Positions 35,498-43,510 of a stretch of DNA of 64,000 bases are shown here, one piece after another. The stretch spans positions 1,302,001 to 1,366,000 of the forward strand of contig NZ_CP092332.1 of the NCBI RefSeq assembly GCF_029866485.1, in the 5' to 3' direction. Made by a program: the position numbers and the translations under genes. This DNA is from Flavobacterium keumense. GTDB taxonomy: Bacteria; Bacteroidota; Bacteroidia; Flavobacteriales; Flavobacteriaceae. Within the stretch, counting starts at the first letter, position 1; each line of letters starts with the position of its first letter. The notes beneath the pieces were generated by a model. That model saw only the letters and a list, made by a program, of their open reading frames with translations, made no database searches and was not told where the DNA came from.

Positions 35498-35956
35498 GTT
35501 CAATTGGTGTTAAATCAGGGTGTAAAGTTCGGGATTCTTTTCGTAATAAATAAGTGAATAAACAGATAATTGGTTAGAAAGCAATTTATAAATTTATTTT
35601 ATGATTATGATTATAAATATAAATAAAAACTTATGATTTTTATTTGCCAAATTTGAAAAAAAATTAAAGCACTTTTTTAAAAATAATCCAACAGGTTCTA
35701 CCATACTTTGGATGTGTAATTACTTAATTAATGTTTTGTTTTTAATAATTTAGTGAATTAGTACAACTAAATTGTAGTCATCTTTTTAAGACAACTTAAA
35801 AAGATGACTTTTTTATTGGAACAAAACAATAGTAAGTAGGAGATGTTTATTTGTTTTTAGTGAGTTTTTAAAAAGTAAGCTAGATTTAATTTTTTTCTGT
35901 AACAAAAAGAGTTGTACTTCTACTAAATACAGGTATAAAATTATTTATAATAAAAA
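35498..35956. other. Intergenic region with an orphan terminator
   Basis: About 460 very AT-rich bases between the divergent DUF2721 and outer-membrane receptor genes. Apart from the perfect hairpin at 35776-35814 I see no gene and no strong promoter. A weak TTG (35570) with TAAATTTA (35589) at 16 bases is the best candidate. It may hold a small RNA or a long regulated leader. Confidence 0.5.
35776..35814 (+). terminator. Strong intrinsic terminator without an upstream gene
   Basis: AGTCATCTTTTTAAG and CTTAAAAAGATGACT form a perfect 15-bp stem with a four-base loop (ACAA) and are followed by five T residues on the + strand. The nearest upstream gene on this strand ends far away at 28384 (tRNA-Thr at 28534). 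It must therefore end an unannotated transcript or act as an attenuator of the receptor gene 143 bases downstream. Confidence 0.85.
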
Positions 35957-38062
35957 ATGAAGAAAACAATTCTATTTCCCACTTTATTATTTTGTGCTTT
36001 TTTCCAGCTTTCGGCTCAAGAAAATTCTAAAAAACCTCAAGAACTTAGAGAGGTTACCATTACTAAAACCAAGAAAGCTGTCGAGCAACGCGCTGACCGA
36101 ACTATTTTTGATTTTGCCAATCAGCCGAGTTTGAGTTCGGGATCTGTTTTGGAAGGATTAAAAAAATTACCAGGTTTAATTGCTTCGGATATTGCAGGAA
36201 TGATGTACCAAGGGAAACAATTGGATGTGTATATGGATGGAAGACCTTTGAATATTTCTTCTAATGAATTGAACGGATTTCTAGAAGGAATGCCGGCGAA
36301 TGCTATTGAAAGAATTGAGATTGTTACCCAACCAGGTGCTGAGTTTCCAGCTACTTCGGGAGGGGCTATTTTAAATATTATTACCAATAAAAATGCGAAG
36401 AACTTTTTGAGTGCTACCTATACCAATAGCACTAACGTAACCACTTACGACCAATTGAGATGGAGAGTCAATAACAGTGTTTTGCTTAATGCCAAAAACA
36501 AATACTTTGGATGGCAGTTGAATATGGGACAAAACTACAGAGAAAGTGCCATGTGGAGTTCTTTTGTTAATGATATCATAGGAGGGACGCGACTTCTTTC
36601 TACGACTGATTCAGATAGAACCAATAGGACTAATTTTATAAAATCAGCCGTGACTTTTGATTTGAAAAAAGACCGTTTGTTGTTGAACTACGATGTGAAT
36701 TACAACAATAATGGAAGTGATACACAATCGAATGGACCTGGTTTTTCTACTCAAGATGCTTCAAATTCTAAAGGATGGCGTCAAGATGCGGTAGCGACCT
36801 ATCAAAAACGTTTTGAGGACAAGACAAAAAAATTGGATTTTAAATTCAATTTTAATCGCAATCAAAATGATTTTGTGTTGAACTCTTTAGGTGTTGCCTT
36901 ACCGGTTTTGGACAATTCCTCAGACCAAAAATTCTACAATTTCAAATTTGATTATTCGCAACCGATTGCTTTTTCTGACGAAGGAAAAATAAGTTTTGGA
37001 AGTTTGCATGAGGGCTTGTCTTTTCAAACGCAAAACAGAGGTGTGACTAATTTGGATTACCAAAGAAAAACTACTGCCGGTTATTTTGAATTGCAAACCA
37101 AGTTCAAAAGTATGAGCTTTATTCTTGGAGGTAGAGCCGAAGATTATAGCATTTCTGGAAAAGCCAACAATACAGACTTAACCCCTTTCAAACAGTTTCG
37201 TTTTTTTCCAAATGCCAGTGCGCAGTACAATTTTAACAAATCGGTGTTCTTTAATGTGAATTACAATAAGAAAATTACGTTGCCAAGTACCTCTGCGTTA
37301 AATCCAAACAATACGAGTTATCAAAATCCCACTATCAGCAACCAAGGAAATCCTAACTTGCAACCAACTATTTATGATAACTACGAAGTGAAGTTGAGTG
37401 CGTATGATTATGCTTTTATTGGCTATTCTGTAAGTTCGGCTAAGAATCAAGTGATTCAGAGAGTGAATTTGAATTCCAATGTGGTAACCAATACCAATGA
37501 GAATATTTCGGAATTGAAAGTACATAATTTCAATATCGGAATGCCTATTCCATATATGTTGTTTACCAAAGGCCTAGCCGAAACGATGAAAATGAATGTG
37601 AATCCGGATGAGATGAACTTTTTATTTGTGTACGCGGCTTATCAGTTGCATCAAATTCCAGCTATAGAAACCAAAGGATTTTGGGTGTATAATGTAATGT
37701 CGCAAATAGTATTGCCAAGTAAAATTAAGTTCGTAACCAATTTTAGCTACATCACTGCCAAAGGGAATTACTATTATTTTATTGCCAATAAACCGTTCAA
37801 CAATACGGTGGATTTGTCCTTGTCTAAAAAGTTCTTGAAAGATCAGCTGTCTATCTCCATTAATGCGGATGATATTTTTAACTCGAACCGATTTGTATTC
37901 AACTCTTATAACACGTCGCTGTTGTTGAGTAACAAAATGGATTCGAGACGTTTTGGATTTAGTATCAATTACAAGATTCCAACAAAAAATAAATTAGCGA
38001 GAGAAACCCCTATTTTATTGAACAAGGATAAAAAAGAAGAAACCGGAATTATTGGGAATTAA
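35957..38062 (+). CDS. TonB-dependent-receptor-like outer membrane beta-barrel protein
   Basis: A 701-residue outer-membrane protein. The signal peptide ends LSAQ at about residue 21. There is no N-terminal carboxypeptidase-like domain. A plug-type domain (about 30-145) has LKKLPGL, VYMDGRPLNIS and IERIEIVTQPGAEFPATSGG. The rest matches the OMP_b-brl_3 barrel family of Bacteroidota. The plug suggests uptake of a nutrient or siderophore; barrels of this group often lack a proven substrate. It stands alone, with no SusD-like or binding-protein neighbour, and is preceded by a possible attenuator and followed by a strong terminator. Confidence 0.88.
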   Translation: MKKTILFPTLLFCAFFQLSAQENSKKPQELREVTITKTKKAVEQRADRTIFDFANQPSLSSGSVLEGLKKLPGLIASDIAGMMYQGKQLDVYMDGRPLNISSNELNGFLEGMPANAIERIEIVTQPGAEFPATSGGAILNIITNKNAKNFLSATYTNSTNVTTYDQLRWRVNNSVLLNAKNKYFGWQLNMGQNYRESAMWSSFVNDIIGGTRLLSTTDSDRTNRTNFIKSAVTFDLKKDRLLLNYDVNYNNNGSDTQSNGPGFSTQDASNSKGWRQDAVATYQKRFEDKTKKLDFKFNFNRNQNDFVLNSLGVALPVLDNSSDQKFYNFKFDYSQPIAFSDEGKISFGSLHEGLSFQTQNRGVTNLDYQRKTTAGYFELQTKFKSMSFILGGRAEDYSISGKANNTDLTPFKQFRFFPNASAQYNFNKSVFFNVNYNKKITLPSTSALNPNNTSYQNPTISNQGNPNLQPTIYDNYEVKLSAYDYAFIGYSVSSAKNQVIQRVNLNSNVVTNTNENISELKVHNFNIGMPIPYMLFTKGLAETMKMNVNPDEMNFLFVYAAYQLHQIPAIETKGFWVYNVMSQIVLPSKIKFVTNFSYITAKGNYYYFIANKPFNNTVDLSLSKKFLKDQLSISINADDIFNSNRFVFNSYNTSLLLSNKMDSRRFGFSINYKIPTKNKLARETPILLNKDKKEETGIIGN

Positions 38063-38066
38063 AACC

Positions 38067-38097
38067 AAAACCCTGCTAGTCACTAGCAGGGTTTTTT
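38067..38097 (+). terminator. Terminator of the outer-membrane receptor gene
   Basis: CCCTGCTAG and CTAGCAGGG pair perfectly around a TCA loop, with A4/T4 extending the stem and six T residues following, directly after the stop codon. Confidence 0.95.
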
Positions 38098-38118
38098 ATT
38101 GTTACTCAAGGCACGAAT

Positions 38119-38161
38119 AAGATGCTCGCGACAGCGTGGGGGCAAGATGCTCGCGCCAGCG
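38119..38161 (+). repeat. GC-rich direct repeat pair
   Basis: AAGATGCTCGCGACAGCG and AAGATGCTCGCGCCAGCG are two near-identical copies 25 bases apart. The second contains a small hairpin CTCGC/GCGAG. The stretch is far richer in GC than its surroundings and lies at the 3' side of the next, minus-strand gene. Confidence 0.85.
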
Positions 38162-38169
38162 AGAGGCTC

Positions 38170-38949
38170 TTAATAGTAAACGTATTCAAAGAATTCTGGA
38201 ACATACCCTTCAGCTTTAATCAAAAGTCCCTTGTCGTCATAAAAGTACTTTGTCGTTTCCATTTCATTTTTTCCGTCAAACCTCACAAAGCTTTTAACAC
38301 GACCATTCTCAAACTCATATTTAAATGTATAGTCCCATTTACTCATTTCCCCATCCCTAATTTCCCATCCGTAAAATTTCTCTTTATGAAACTCGGTCAA
38401 GTACTCAGTTGTACTTTGCTCTGTTAGCGTTCCATTTCTGTACCAGTCCCGAACTTTTCTTTTTCCGTTGTTCGCAATGTTGTCAACAATGTCAAGTGAG
38501 CCGTCTGGGTTGTATTTTGTTATTTTTATCAATTGGACACCCGAATATGTCAACTCGTATTTTGCAACTTCTACTGTCGGTCTATTTTTATCTTTTTTGA
38601 TGAATTTATTTGGGTCGAGTCCCATTTTCTTCAATTTATCAATTTGTTCTTTATTCGGTTCACCATTTTTTGTCGTGTCAACCATTGCAATAAGTAGATC
38701 ATTTGAGTCGTAAGTGTAGTGAGTTGTCCGTTGAGCTCCGTTCATGAAAGGTTCAAGTTGGTATTTAATAAGTCTTCCATTTGTATCATAAAACGTTGTT
38801 ATCCCCAATTGCTTATTTGTCCCTGAATACCAGAGTCTCGCCTTAACCCTATTTGCTTTGTAAATACTGTCACTTTGATACGTTCCAGTTTCTTGTCCGA
38901 AAGTTGAAAACGTAATAACTGTCAATGTGATTAAAAAAAATCTCTTCAT
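38170..38949 (-). CDS. Secreted hypothetical protein with YD-repeat-like composition
   Basis: A 259-residue protein with a signal peptide ending TFGQ (about residue 19). The body has repeated Tyr/Asp/Gly turns (TTHYTYDSNDLLI, KYELTYSGVQLIK, TKYFYDDKGLLIKAEG), the style of wall- or RHS-associated YD repeats and MORN-type toxin/immunity proteins, but too few to call a family. Function unknown. A GC-rich repeat flanks its end, and its 5' flank (38950-39110) shows no other gene, so it may be an accessory insertion between the receptor gene and htpG. Confidence 0.65.
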   Translation of the reverse strand: MKRFFLITLTVITFSTFGQETGTYQSDSIYKANRVKARLWYSGTNKQLGITTFYDTNGRLIKYQLEPFMNGAQRTTHYTYDSNDLLIAMVDTTKNGEPNKEQIDKLKKMGLDPNKFIKKDKNRPTVEVAKYELTYSGVQLIKITKYNPDGSLDIVDNIANNGKRKVRDWYRNGTLTEQSTTEYLTEFHKEKFYGWEIRDGEMSKWDYTFKYEFENGRVKSFVRFDGKNEMETTKYFYDDKGLLIKAEGYVPEFFEYVYY

Positions 38950-39153
38950 AATTTTTTCTCTGAAATTGTCATTTGTTAAAGTTGTCTACTCTGTACGAGG
39001 GCATTAGTGCTAACTCGTCTATATGTGAAACTTTCAAACTTGTATCCTCCTATTTGGGCAAGATTAGCGAAAGTTGGTCTCGCTTTTTTCAAAGATATAA
39101 ATTTTTCTTACAAATCATTAACTGAACTTATAATTTGAAGTATGCTTTTAGAC

Positions 39154-39182
39154 AAAAAAAAGCCACCCTTTCGGGTAGCTTT
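39154..39182 (-). terminator. Terminator of htpG
   Basis: On the minus strand AAAGC-ACCC pairs with GGGT-GCTTT across one mismatch and a GAAA loop, followed by a run of T residues, 23 bases past the htpG stop. Confidence 0.88.
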
Positions 39183-39204
39183 ACAAAGTGCTTGTTTTTT
39201 GAGT

Positions 39205-41088
39205 TTATTTAATCAACTCAAAACTACGTTTCACAAAAGCCGTTAAAGCTTCTCCTTTTAATAAGTTTTGAGACAATTTAGCCAAGTCTAAGGCTTGTTT
39301 AACCAAGCTTTCTTGAGTGGTTTTGTCTTCGGTGTTCAAAATTGTGGTGGCCAAATCCGAGTTGGTGTTTACCACTAAGTTGTACATTTCTGGCATATTG
39401 CCCATGCCAAACATCCCACCGCCAGTTTGACTCATTTCTTTCATTCTGCGCATAAACTCTGGTTGCGTAATAATGAATGGTGCTGCTTGACTGTCTAAGG
39501 CTTCTAATTGCACCGTGTAGTTTTGTTTTGGCACAATCGTTTCTACTACCGTTTTTAAACTCGTTTGTTCTTCTTCAGACAATTTAGAAATCGCCGTGTC
39601 TTCTTTCTTGATTAAATTATCAATGTGGTCTGAATCAACACGTACAAAACTAATCTCGCTATTGTCGCCTTCTAATTTTTGGATCAGGTGTGAGATAATT
39701 GGCGAATCCAACAACAATACTTCGTATCCTTTTTCTTTGGCAATTTCGATGTACGAATGTTGTGCTTCTTTGTTATTAGCGTACAACAAGACTAATTTAT
39801 TGTTCTTGTCAGTTTGTTTTTCTTTTAGGTTTTCTTTCAATTCGTCCAAAGTGAAGTACTTGTCGTCTACCGTTGGGTACAAAACAAATGCCCCTGCTTT
39901 TTCATAGAATTTATCTTCAGACAGCATTCCGTATTCCAAAACGATTTTGATGTCGTTCCATTTTTGCTCAAAATCGGCACGATTGTCATTGAACAATGCT
40001 TTTAGTTTATCGGCTACTTTACGGGTAATATAATTCGAGATTTTCTTCACCGCAGCATCTGCTTGTAAGCCCGAACGTGACACGTTCAACGGAATGTCTG
40101 GTGAGTCGATTACTCCTTTTAACATCGTCAAGAACTCCGGTACAATTCCTTCTACATTATCCGTCACAAACACTTGGTTTTGGTACAACTGAATTTTATC
40201 TTTCTGAATTTGCAAATCAGCTCCTAATTTAGGGAAGTACAAAATCCCCGTTAAGTTGAATGGATAATCCACATTCAAGTGAATGTTGAATAGCGGTTCT
40301 TCAAACTGCATTGGGTACAACTCGTGGTAGAATTTTTTGTAGTCTTCCTCGGTTAAATCAGTTGGTTGTTTTGTCCAAGCTGGATTTGGGTTGTTGATGA
40401 TATTATCCACTTCGATAGTCTCTGGTTTTGCGTCTTCGGCAGCCCCTTCTGGTAACGGAAGTGTTTCTGTTTTGGTTCCAAATTTAATTGGAATCGGCAT
40501 GAATTTATTGTAACGGTTTAGTAATTCTCTGATTTTGAATTCTTCTAAAAACTCCAAAGAATCTTCGGCGATATGTAGGATAATTTCGGTACCTCTATCG
40601 GTTTTGTCAGCTGGTTCCAAAGTGAATTCAGGACTACCGTCGCAAGTCCAATGCGCTGCTGGTTCGTCTTTGAATGATTTAGTGATGATTTCCACTTTTT
40701 CAGCCACCATAAAAGCCGAGTAGAATCCAAGACCAAAGTGTCCAATAATTCCAGAATCTTTAGCCGAATCTTTGTATTTTTCTAAGAATTCTTCTGCACC
40801 AGAAAAAGCCACTTGATTGATGTATTTTTCTACTTCGTCAGCCGTCATCCCTAAACCTTGATCGATGATGTGCAGTTTTTTGCCTTCTTTGTCAATTTTT
40901 ACTTCAATAATGGGATTACCGTACTCTACTTTGGCTTCGCCAATACTTGTTAAGTGTTTTAATTTTAGGGTAGCATCTGTTCCATTTGAAATCAATTCGC
41001 GCAAGAAAATTTCGTGATCGCTGTATAAAAATTTCTTGATTAAAGGGAAGATATTCTCTACCGAAACATTAATTTTTCCAGTTGTCAT
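39205..41088 (-). CDS. htpG: Molecular chaperone HtpG (Hsp90)
   Basis: A 627-residue Hsp90. The GHKL ATP-binding domain is at the N-terminus: LRELISNGTDATLKLK at about residues 26-41, DQGLGMTADEVEKYI at about 75-89, and GHFGLGFYSAFMVA at about 116-129. The middle domain includes LNVSRSGLQAD, and the C-terminal dimerisation domain follows. Length is typical of the bacterial enzyme. It folds client proteins in the cytoplasm under stress. It diverges from an ABC ATPase gene, and an inverted repeat GACAA-A-TTGTC lies in the shared upstream region. Confidence 0.97.
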   Translation of the reverse strand: MTTGKINVSVENIFPLIKKFLYSDHEIFLRELISNGTDATLKLKHLTSIGEAKVEYGNPIIEVKIDKEGKKLHIIDQGLGMTADEVEKYINQVAFSGAEEFLEKYKDSAKDSGIIGHFGLGFYSAFMVAEKVEIITKSFKDEPAAHWTCDGSPEFTLEPADKTDRGTEIILHIAEDSLEFLEEFKIRELLNRYNKFMPIPIKFGTKTETLPLPEGAAEDAKPETIEVDNIINNPNPAWTKQPTDLTEEDYKKFYHELYPMQFEEPLFNIHLNVDYPFNLTGILYFPKLGADLQIQKDKIQLYQNQVFVTDNVEGIVPEFLTMLKGVIDSPDIPLNVSRSGLQADAAVKKISNYITRKVADKLKALFNDNRADFEQKWNDIKIVLEYGMLSEDKFYEKAGAFVLYPTVDDKYFTLDELKENLKEKQTDKNNKLVLLYANNKEAQHSYIEIAKEKGYEVLLLDSPIISHLIQKLEGDNSEISFVRVDSDHIDNLIKKEDTAISKLSEEEQTSLKTVVETIVPKQNYTVQLEALDSQAAPFIITQPEFMRRMKEMSQTGGGMFGMGNMPEMYNLVVNTNSDLATTILNTEDKTTQESLVKQALDLAKLSQNLLKGEALTAFVKRSFELIK

Positions 41089-41157
41089 AGTGTATAAATT
41101 TTAAGTTTAAATTGATGAAAATTTAGTTTTCAAATAGAATACCATTTTTAAAAATGT

Positions 41158-41168
41158 GACAAATTGTC
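41158..41168. promoter_or_regulatory. Inverted repeat in the htpG / ABC ATPase divergent region
   Basis: GACAA-A-TTGTC, with a T before it, is a small palindrome 70 bases upstream of the htpG start and 10 bases upstream of the ABC-gene -33 element. It could be an operator for either gene. No known regulator is named from it. Confidence 0.4.
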
Positions 41169-41178
41169 GCAACCCTTC

Positions 41179-41207
41179 TTGGATTCCAATTAAACATTGT
41201 AAATTTG
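41179..41207 (+). promoter_or_regulatory. Promoter of the ABC ATPase gene
   Basis: TTG at 41179-41181, an 18-base spacer and TAAATTTG at 41200-41207 match the Bacteroidota consensus. It overlaps the first codons of the longest possible reading frame and so supports the ATG at 41226 as the true start. Confidence 0.8.
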
Positions 41208-41225
41208 GCTTCTTTAAATCAAACC

Positions 41226-42158
41226 ATGCTCGAACTCAAGGATATTACCTTTACCTACATTGACCAAGCCGTTATTAATGGGCTTAGTTTTGTGGCGGAA
41301 CAAGGGCAGAATATTGCTGTCATTGGCGAAAGCGGTTGCGGTAAAAGTACTTTGTTGAAGTTGATTTATGGTTTGTATGATTTGGATTCGGGAACTATCA
41401 ATTATAACGGAAATCCTATTTTAGGACCCAAATACAATTTGATTCCGGGGGAAGATTACATTAAATATTTGGCACAAGATTTTGATTTGATGCCGTATAT
41501 TACTGTCGAAGAAAATGTAGGTAAGTTCCTTTCGAATATCTATCGCGACAAAAAGAAAGCCCGTGTGCAGGAACTACTTGAAATGGTTGAAATGACTGAG
41601 TTTGCCAAAGTCAAAGCTCAATATTTGAGTGGCGGTCAGCAACAACGTGTCGCTTTGGCTAGAGTTTTGGCTTTAGAACCCCAAATTTTATTGCTGGACG
41701 AACCTTTTAGCCAAATCGATGCATTCAGGAAAAATGCGTTGCGCAGAAATGTATTTCAGTATTTAAAAAAAAAGAAAATTACCTGTATCATCGCCACCCA
41801 CGATAGTACGGATGCCTTGTCCTTTTCGGATGAAACTATTGTAATGCAGCATGGCAAAATCATTGTTAAGGATGCTCCTCAAAACCTTTATAGAAGTCCT
41901 CAAAATAAATACATTGCCTCACTTTTTGGAGAAGTTAATGAATTAGAATTGAATGGAAAACTACATTTGGTTTATCCTCATCAACTCAAGCTAGACCCTA
42001 AAGGGAAATTAAAATGTGTTGTACAACAATCCTATTTTAAAGGGGGGTATTACTTGGTTGAAGCTAGCTCAGGTTCTCAAACTCTATTTTTTGAAAATGA
42101 TACTTTTCTTCCCTCGGGCGCATCGATACGATTGGAATTTTTGAATAAAACAGCATAA
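41226..42158 (+). CDS. Orphan ABC transporter ATP-binding protein
   Basis: A 310-residue ABC ATPase. Walker A GESGCGKSTLL is at about residues 37-47. The signature YLSGGQQQRVALARVLAL is at about 137-154, and Walker B with ILLLDEPFSQID at about 160-171. The C-terminal 80 residues look like a degraded TOBE-type regulatory region, as in polyamine, sulfate or iron importers. No permease or binding protein is adjacent, so it must work with partners elsewhere. The upstream TTG start is rejected because it lies in the promoter. Confidence 0.85.
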   Translation: MLELKDITFTYIDQAVINGLSFVAEQGQNIAVIGESGCGKSTLLKLIYGLYDLDSGTINYNGNPILGPKYNLIPGEDYIKYLAQDFDLMPYITVEENVGKFLSNIYRDKKKARVQELLEMVEMTEFAKVKAQYLSGGQQQRVALARVLALEPQILLLDEPFSQIDAFRKNALRRNVFQYLKKKKITCIIATHDSTDALSFSDETIVMQHGKIIVKDAPQNLYRSPQNKYIASLFGEVNELELNGKLHLVYPHQLKLDPKGKLKCVVQQSYFKGGYYLVEASSGSQTLFFENDTFLPSGASIRLEFLNKTA

Positions 42159-42238
42159 TACTTTTAAAATCCGATTTATTTAGTACTTTAGATTTTGAAA
42201 TCAAATAAAAACTTTAAATTTAATATACTACTACACGT

Positions 42239-43246
42239 ATGTACCACTCAAAGATAACAGGATTAGGATTTTATGTTCCTGATAATACCGTTACAAACGA
42301 TGATTTATCAAAAATTATGGATACCAATGACGAATGGATTCAAGAAAGAACTGGGATTCAAGAACGTCGCCATATTGTGCCAGGTCAAGACACGACTACT
42401 TCTATGGGAGTCAAAGCGGCAAAAATTGCGATTGAGCGTTCCGGTTTGGCCAAAGAAGACATAGATTTTGTCGTTTTTGCCACCTTAAGCCCCGATTATT
42501 ATTTTCCAGGACCGGGTGTTTTAGTGCAACGCGATTTGGGTTTGCGTACTGTTGGAGCTTTGGATGTTAGAAACCAATGTTCGGGATTTGTGTATGCTTT
42601 GTCTGTGGCCGATCAATACATCAAAACGGGAATGTATAAAAACGTTTTGGTCATTGGTTCCGAAGTACAATCCACAGGTTTGGACATGACGACTCGTGGT
42701 CGTGGGGTATCGGTAATTTTTGGTGATGGAGCAGGAGCTGCGGTTTTAAGTCGCGAAGAAGATCTGACTAAAGGAATTTTATCTACGCATTTGCATTCAG
42801 AAGGGCTTCATGCCGAAGAATTGATTGTGAAAGCACCCGGAATGGGCGGTCGATGGGTAACGGATATTTTGAAAGACAACAACCCAGACGATGAAAGTTA
42901 TTTCCCATACATGAATGGCCAATTTGTGTTTAAAAATGCAGTGGTGCGTTTTGCTGAGGTGATTAATGAAGGTTTGGAAGCCAATAATTTGCAAGTGGCT
43001 GATATTGATATGTTGATTCCACATCAAGCGAATTTGAGAATTTCGCAATTCATTCAGAAGAAATTCGGATTGAAAGACGAACAAGTCCATAATAACGTGA
43101 TGAAATACGGTAATACCACCGCAGCCTCTATCCCAATTGCTTTGACGGAGGCTTGGGAACAAGGTAAAATCAAGTCAGGCGATACGGTAGTTTTAGCGGC
43201 TTTTGGTAGCGGTTTTACTTGGGCAAGTGCTATTATTAAATGGTAG
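42239..43246 (+). CDS. fabH: 3-oxoacyl-ACP synthase III (FabH-like)
   Basis: A 335-residue thiolase-fold condensing enzyme that starts fatty acid chains from acetyl- or branched acyl-CoA and malonyl-ACP. The catalytic Cys is in RNQCSGFVYAL at about residue 117. The His is in IPHQANLRI at about 260, and the Asn in KYGNTTAASIP at about 290. Length is typical. The genome probably has more than one such paralog, and it is unclear whether this one is the main initiator. A large repeat-derived hairpin follows. Confidence 0.92.
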   Translation: MYHSKITGLGFYVPDNTVTNDDLSKIMDTNDEWIQERTGIQERRHIVPGQDTTTSMGVKAAKIAIERSGLAKEDIDFVVFATLSPDYYFPGPGVLVQRDLGLRTVGALDVRNQCSGFVYALSVADQYIKTGMYKNVLVIGSEVQSTGLDMTTRGRGVSVIFGDGAGAAVLSREEDLTKGILSTHLHSEGLHAEELIVKAPGMGGRWVTDILKDNNPDDESYFPYMNGQFVFKNAVVRFAEVINEGLEANNLQVADIDMLIPHQANLRISQFIQKKFGLKDEQVHNNVMKYGNTTAASIPIALTEAWEQGKIKSGDTVVLAAFGSGFTWASAIIKW

Positions 43247-43279
43247 TTGTTGGATAGTAACTACTTTTATTAAAATTGT

Positions 43280-43343
43280 AAACCATTTAGAAATTAAGTC
43301 TCATTAAACCCTTAATGAATCTTAATTTCTAAATGGTTTTTTT
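43280..43343 (+). terminator. Large hairpin terminator built from a dispersed repeat
   Basis: AAACCATTTAGAAATTAAG at 43280-43298 pairs perfectly over 19 bp with CTTAATTTCTAAATGGTTT at 43321-43339. An inner stem TCATTAA/TTAATGA follows around an ACCC loop, and a T run follows the outer stem. The arm resembles the repeat AAACCATTAAGAAATTAAGA at 13787, so it appears to be an inverted dimer of that family. It would end fabH transcription. Confidence 0.8.
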
Positions 43344-43377
43344 AAAAAATTATGAATTATTTCCAATAATAAAATCC

Positions 43378-43402
43378 GTGTAATCTGTGTAATCTGTGTC
43401 GA
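43378..43402 (+). repeat. Short CTGTGTAAT repeat
   Basis: CCGTGTAATCTGTGTAATCT, continuing GTGTCG, is a tandem of a 9-10 base unit. The same kind of sequence is frequent between genes in Flavobacterium genomes. It lies in the argS upstream region, with no other feature seen. Confidence 0.6.
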
Positions 43403-43480
43403 AAAAAAACAAATAAATGCTCTTTTTAACTTACCAAAACCGATGCAAAAAAAGGCTATTCTATTTCCTTCTGAAATCCT

Positions 43481-43488
43481 TATATTTG
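43481..43488 (+). promoter_or_regulatory. Probable -7 box of argS
   Basis: TATATTTG within CCTTATATTTGCAC fits the TAnnTTTG consensus and lies 22 bases before the start codon. The core is the same as the unit repeated four times at 4087-4167. Confidence 0.65.
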
Positions 43489-43510
43489 CACTCTTAAAAA
43501 AACAGATTCA

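Noticed and set aside
38122..38427. A 101-codon plus-strand frame over the end of the secreted YD-like gene
   Set aside because: It overlaps the GC-rich repeat and the antisense of a gene with a clear signal peptide.
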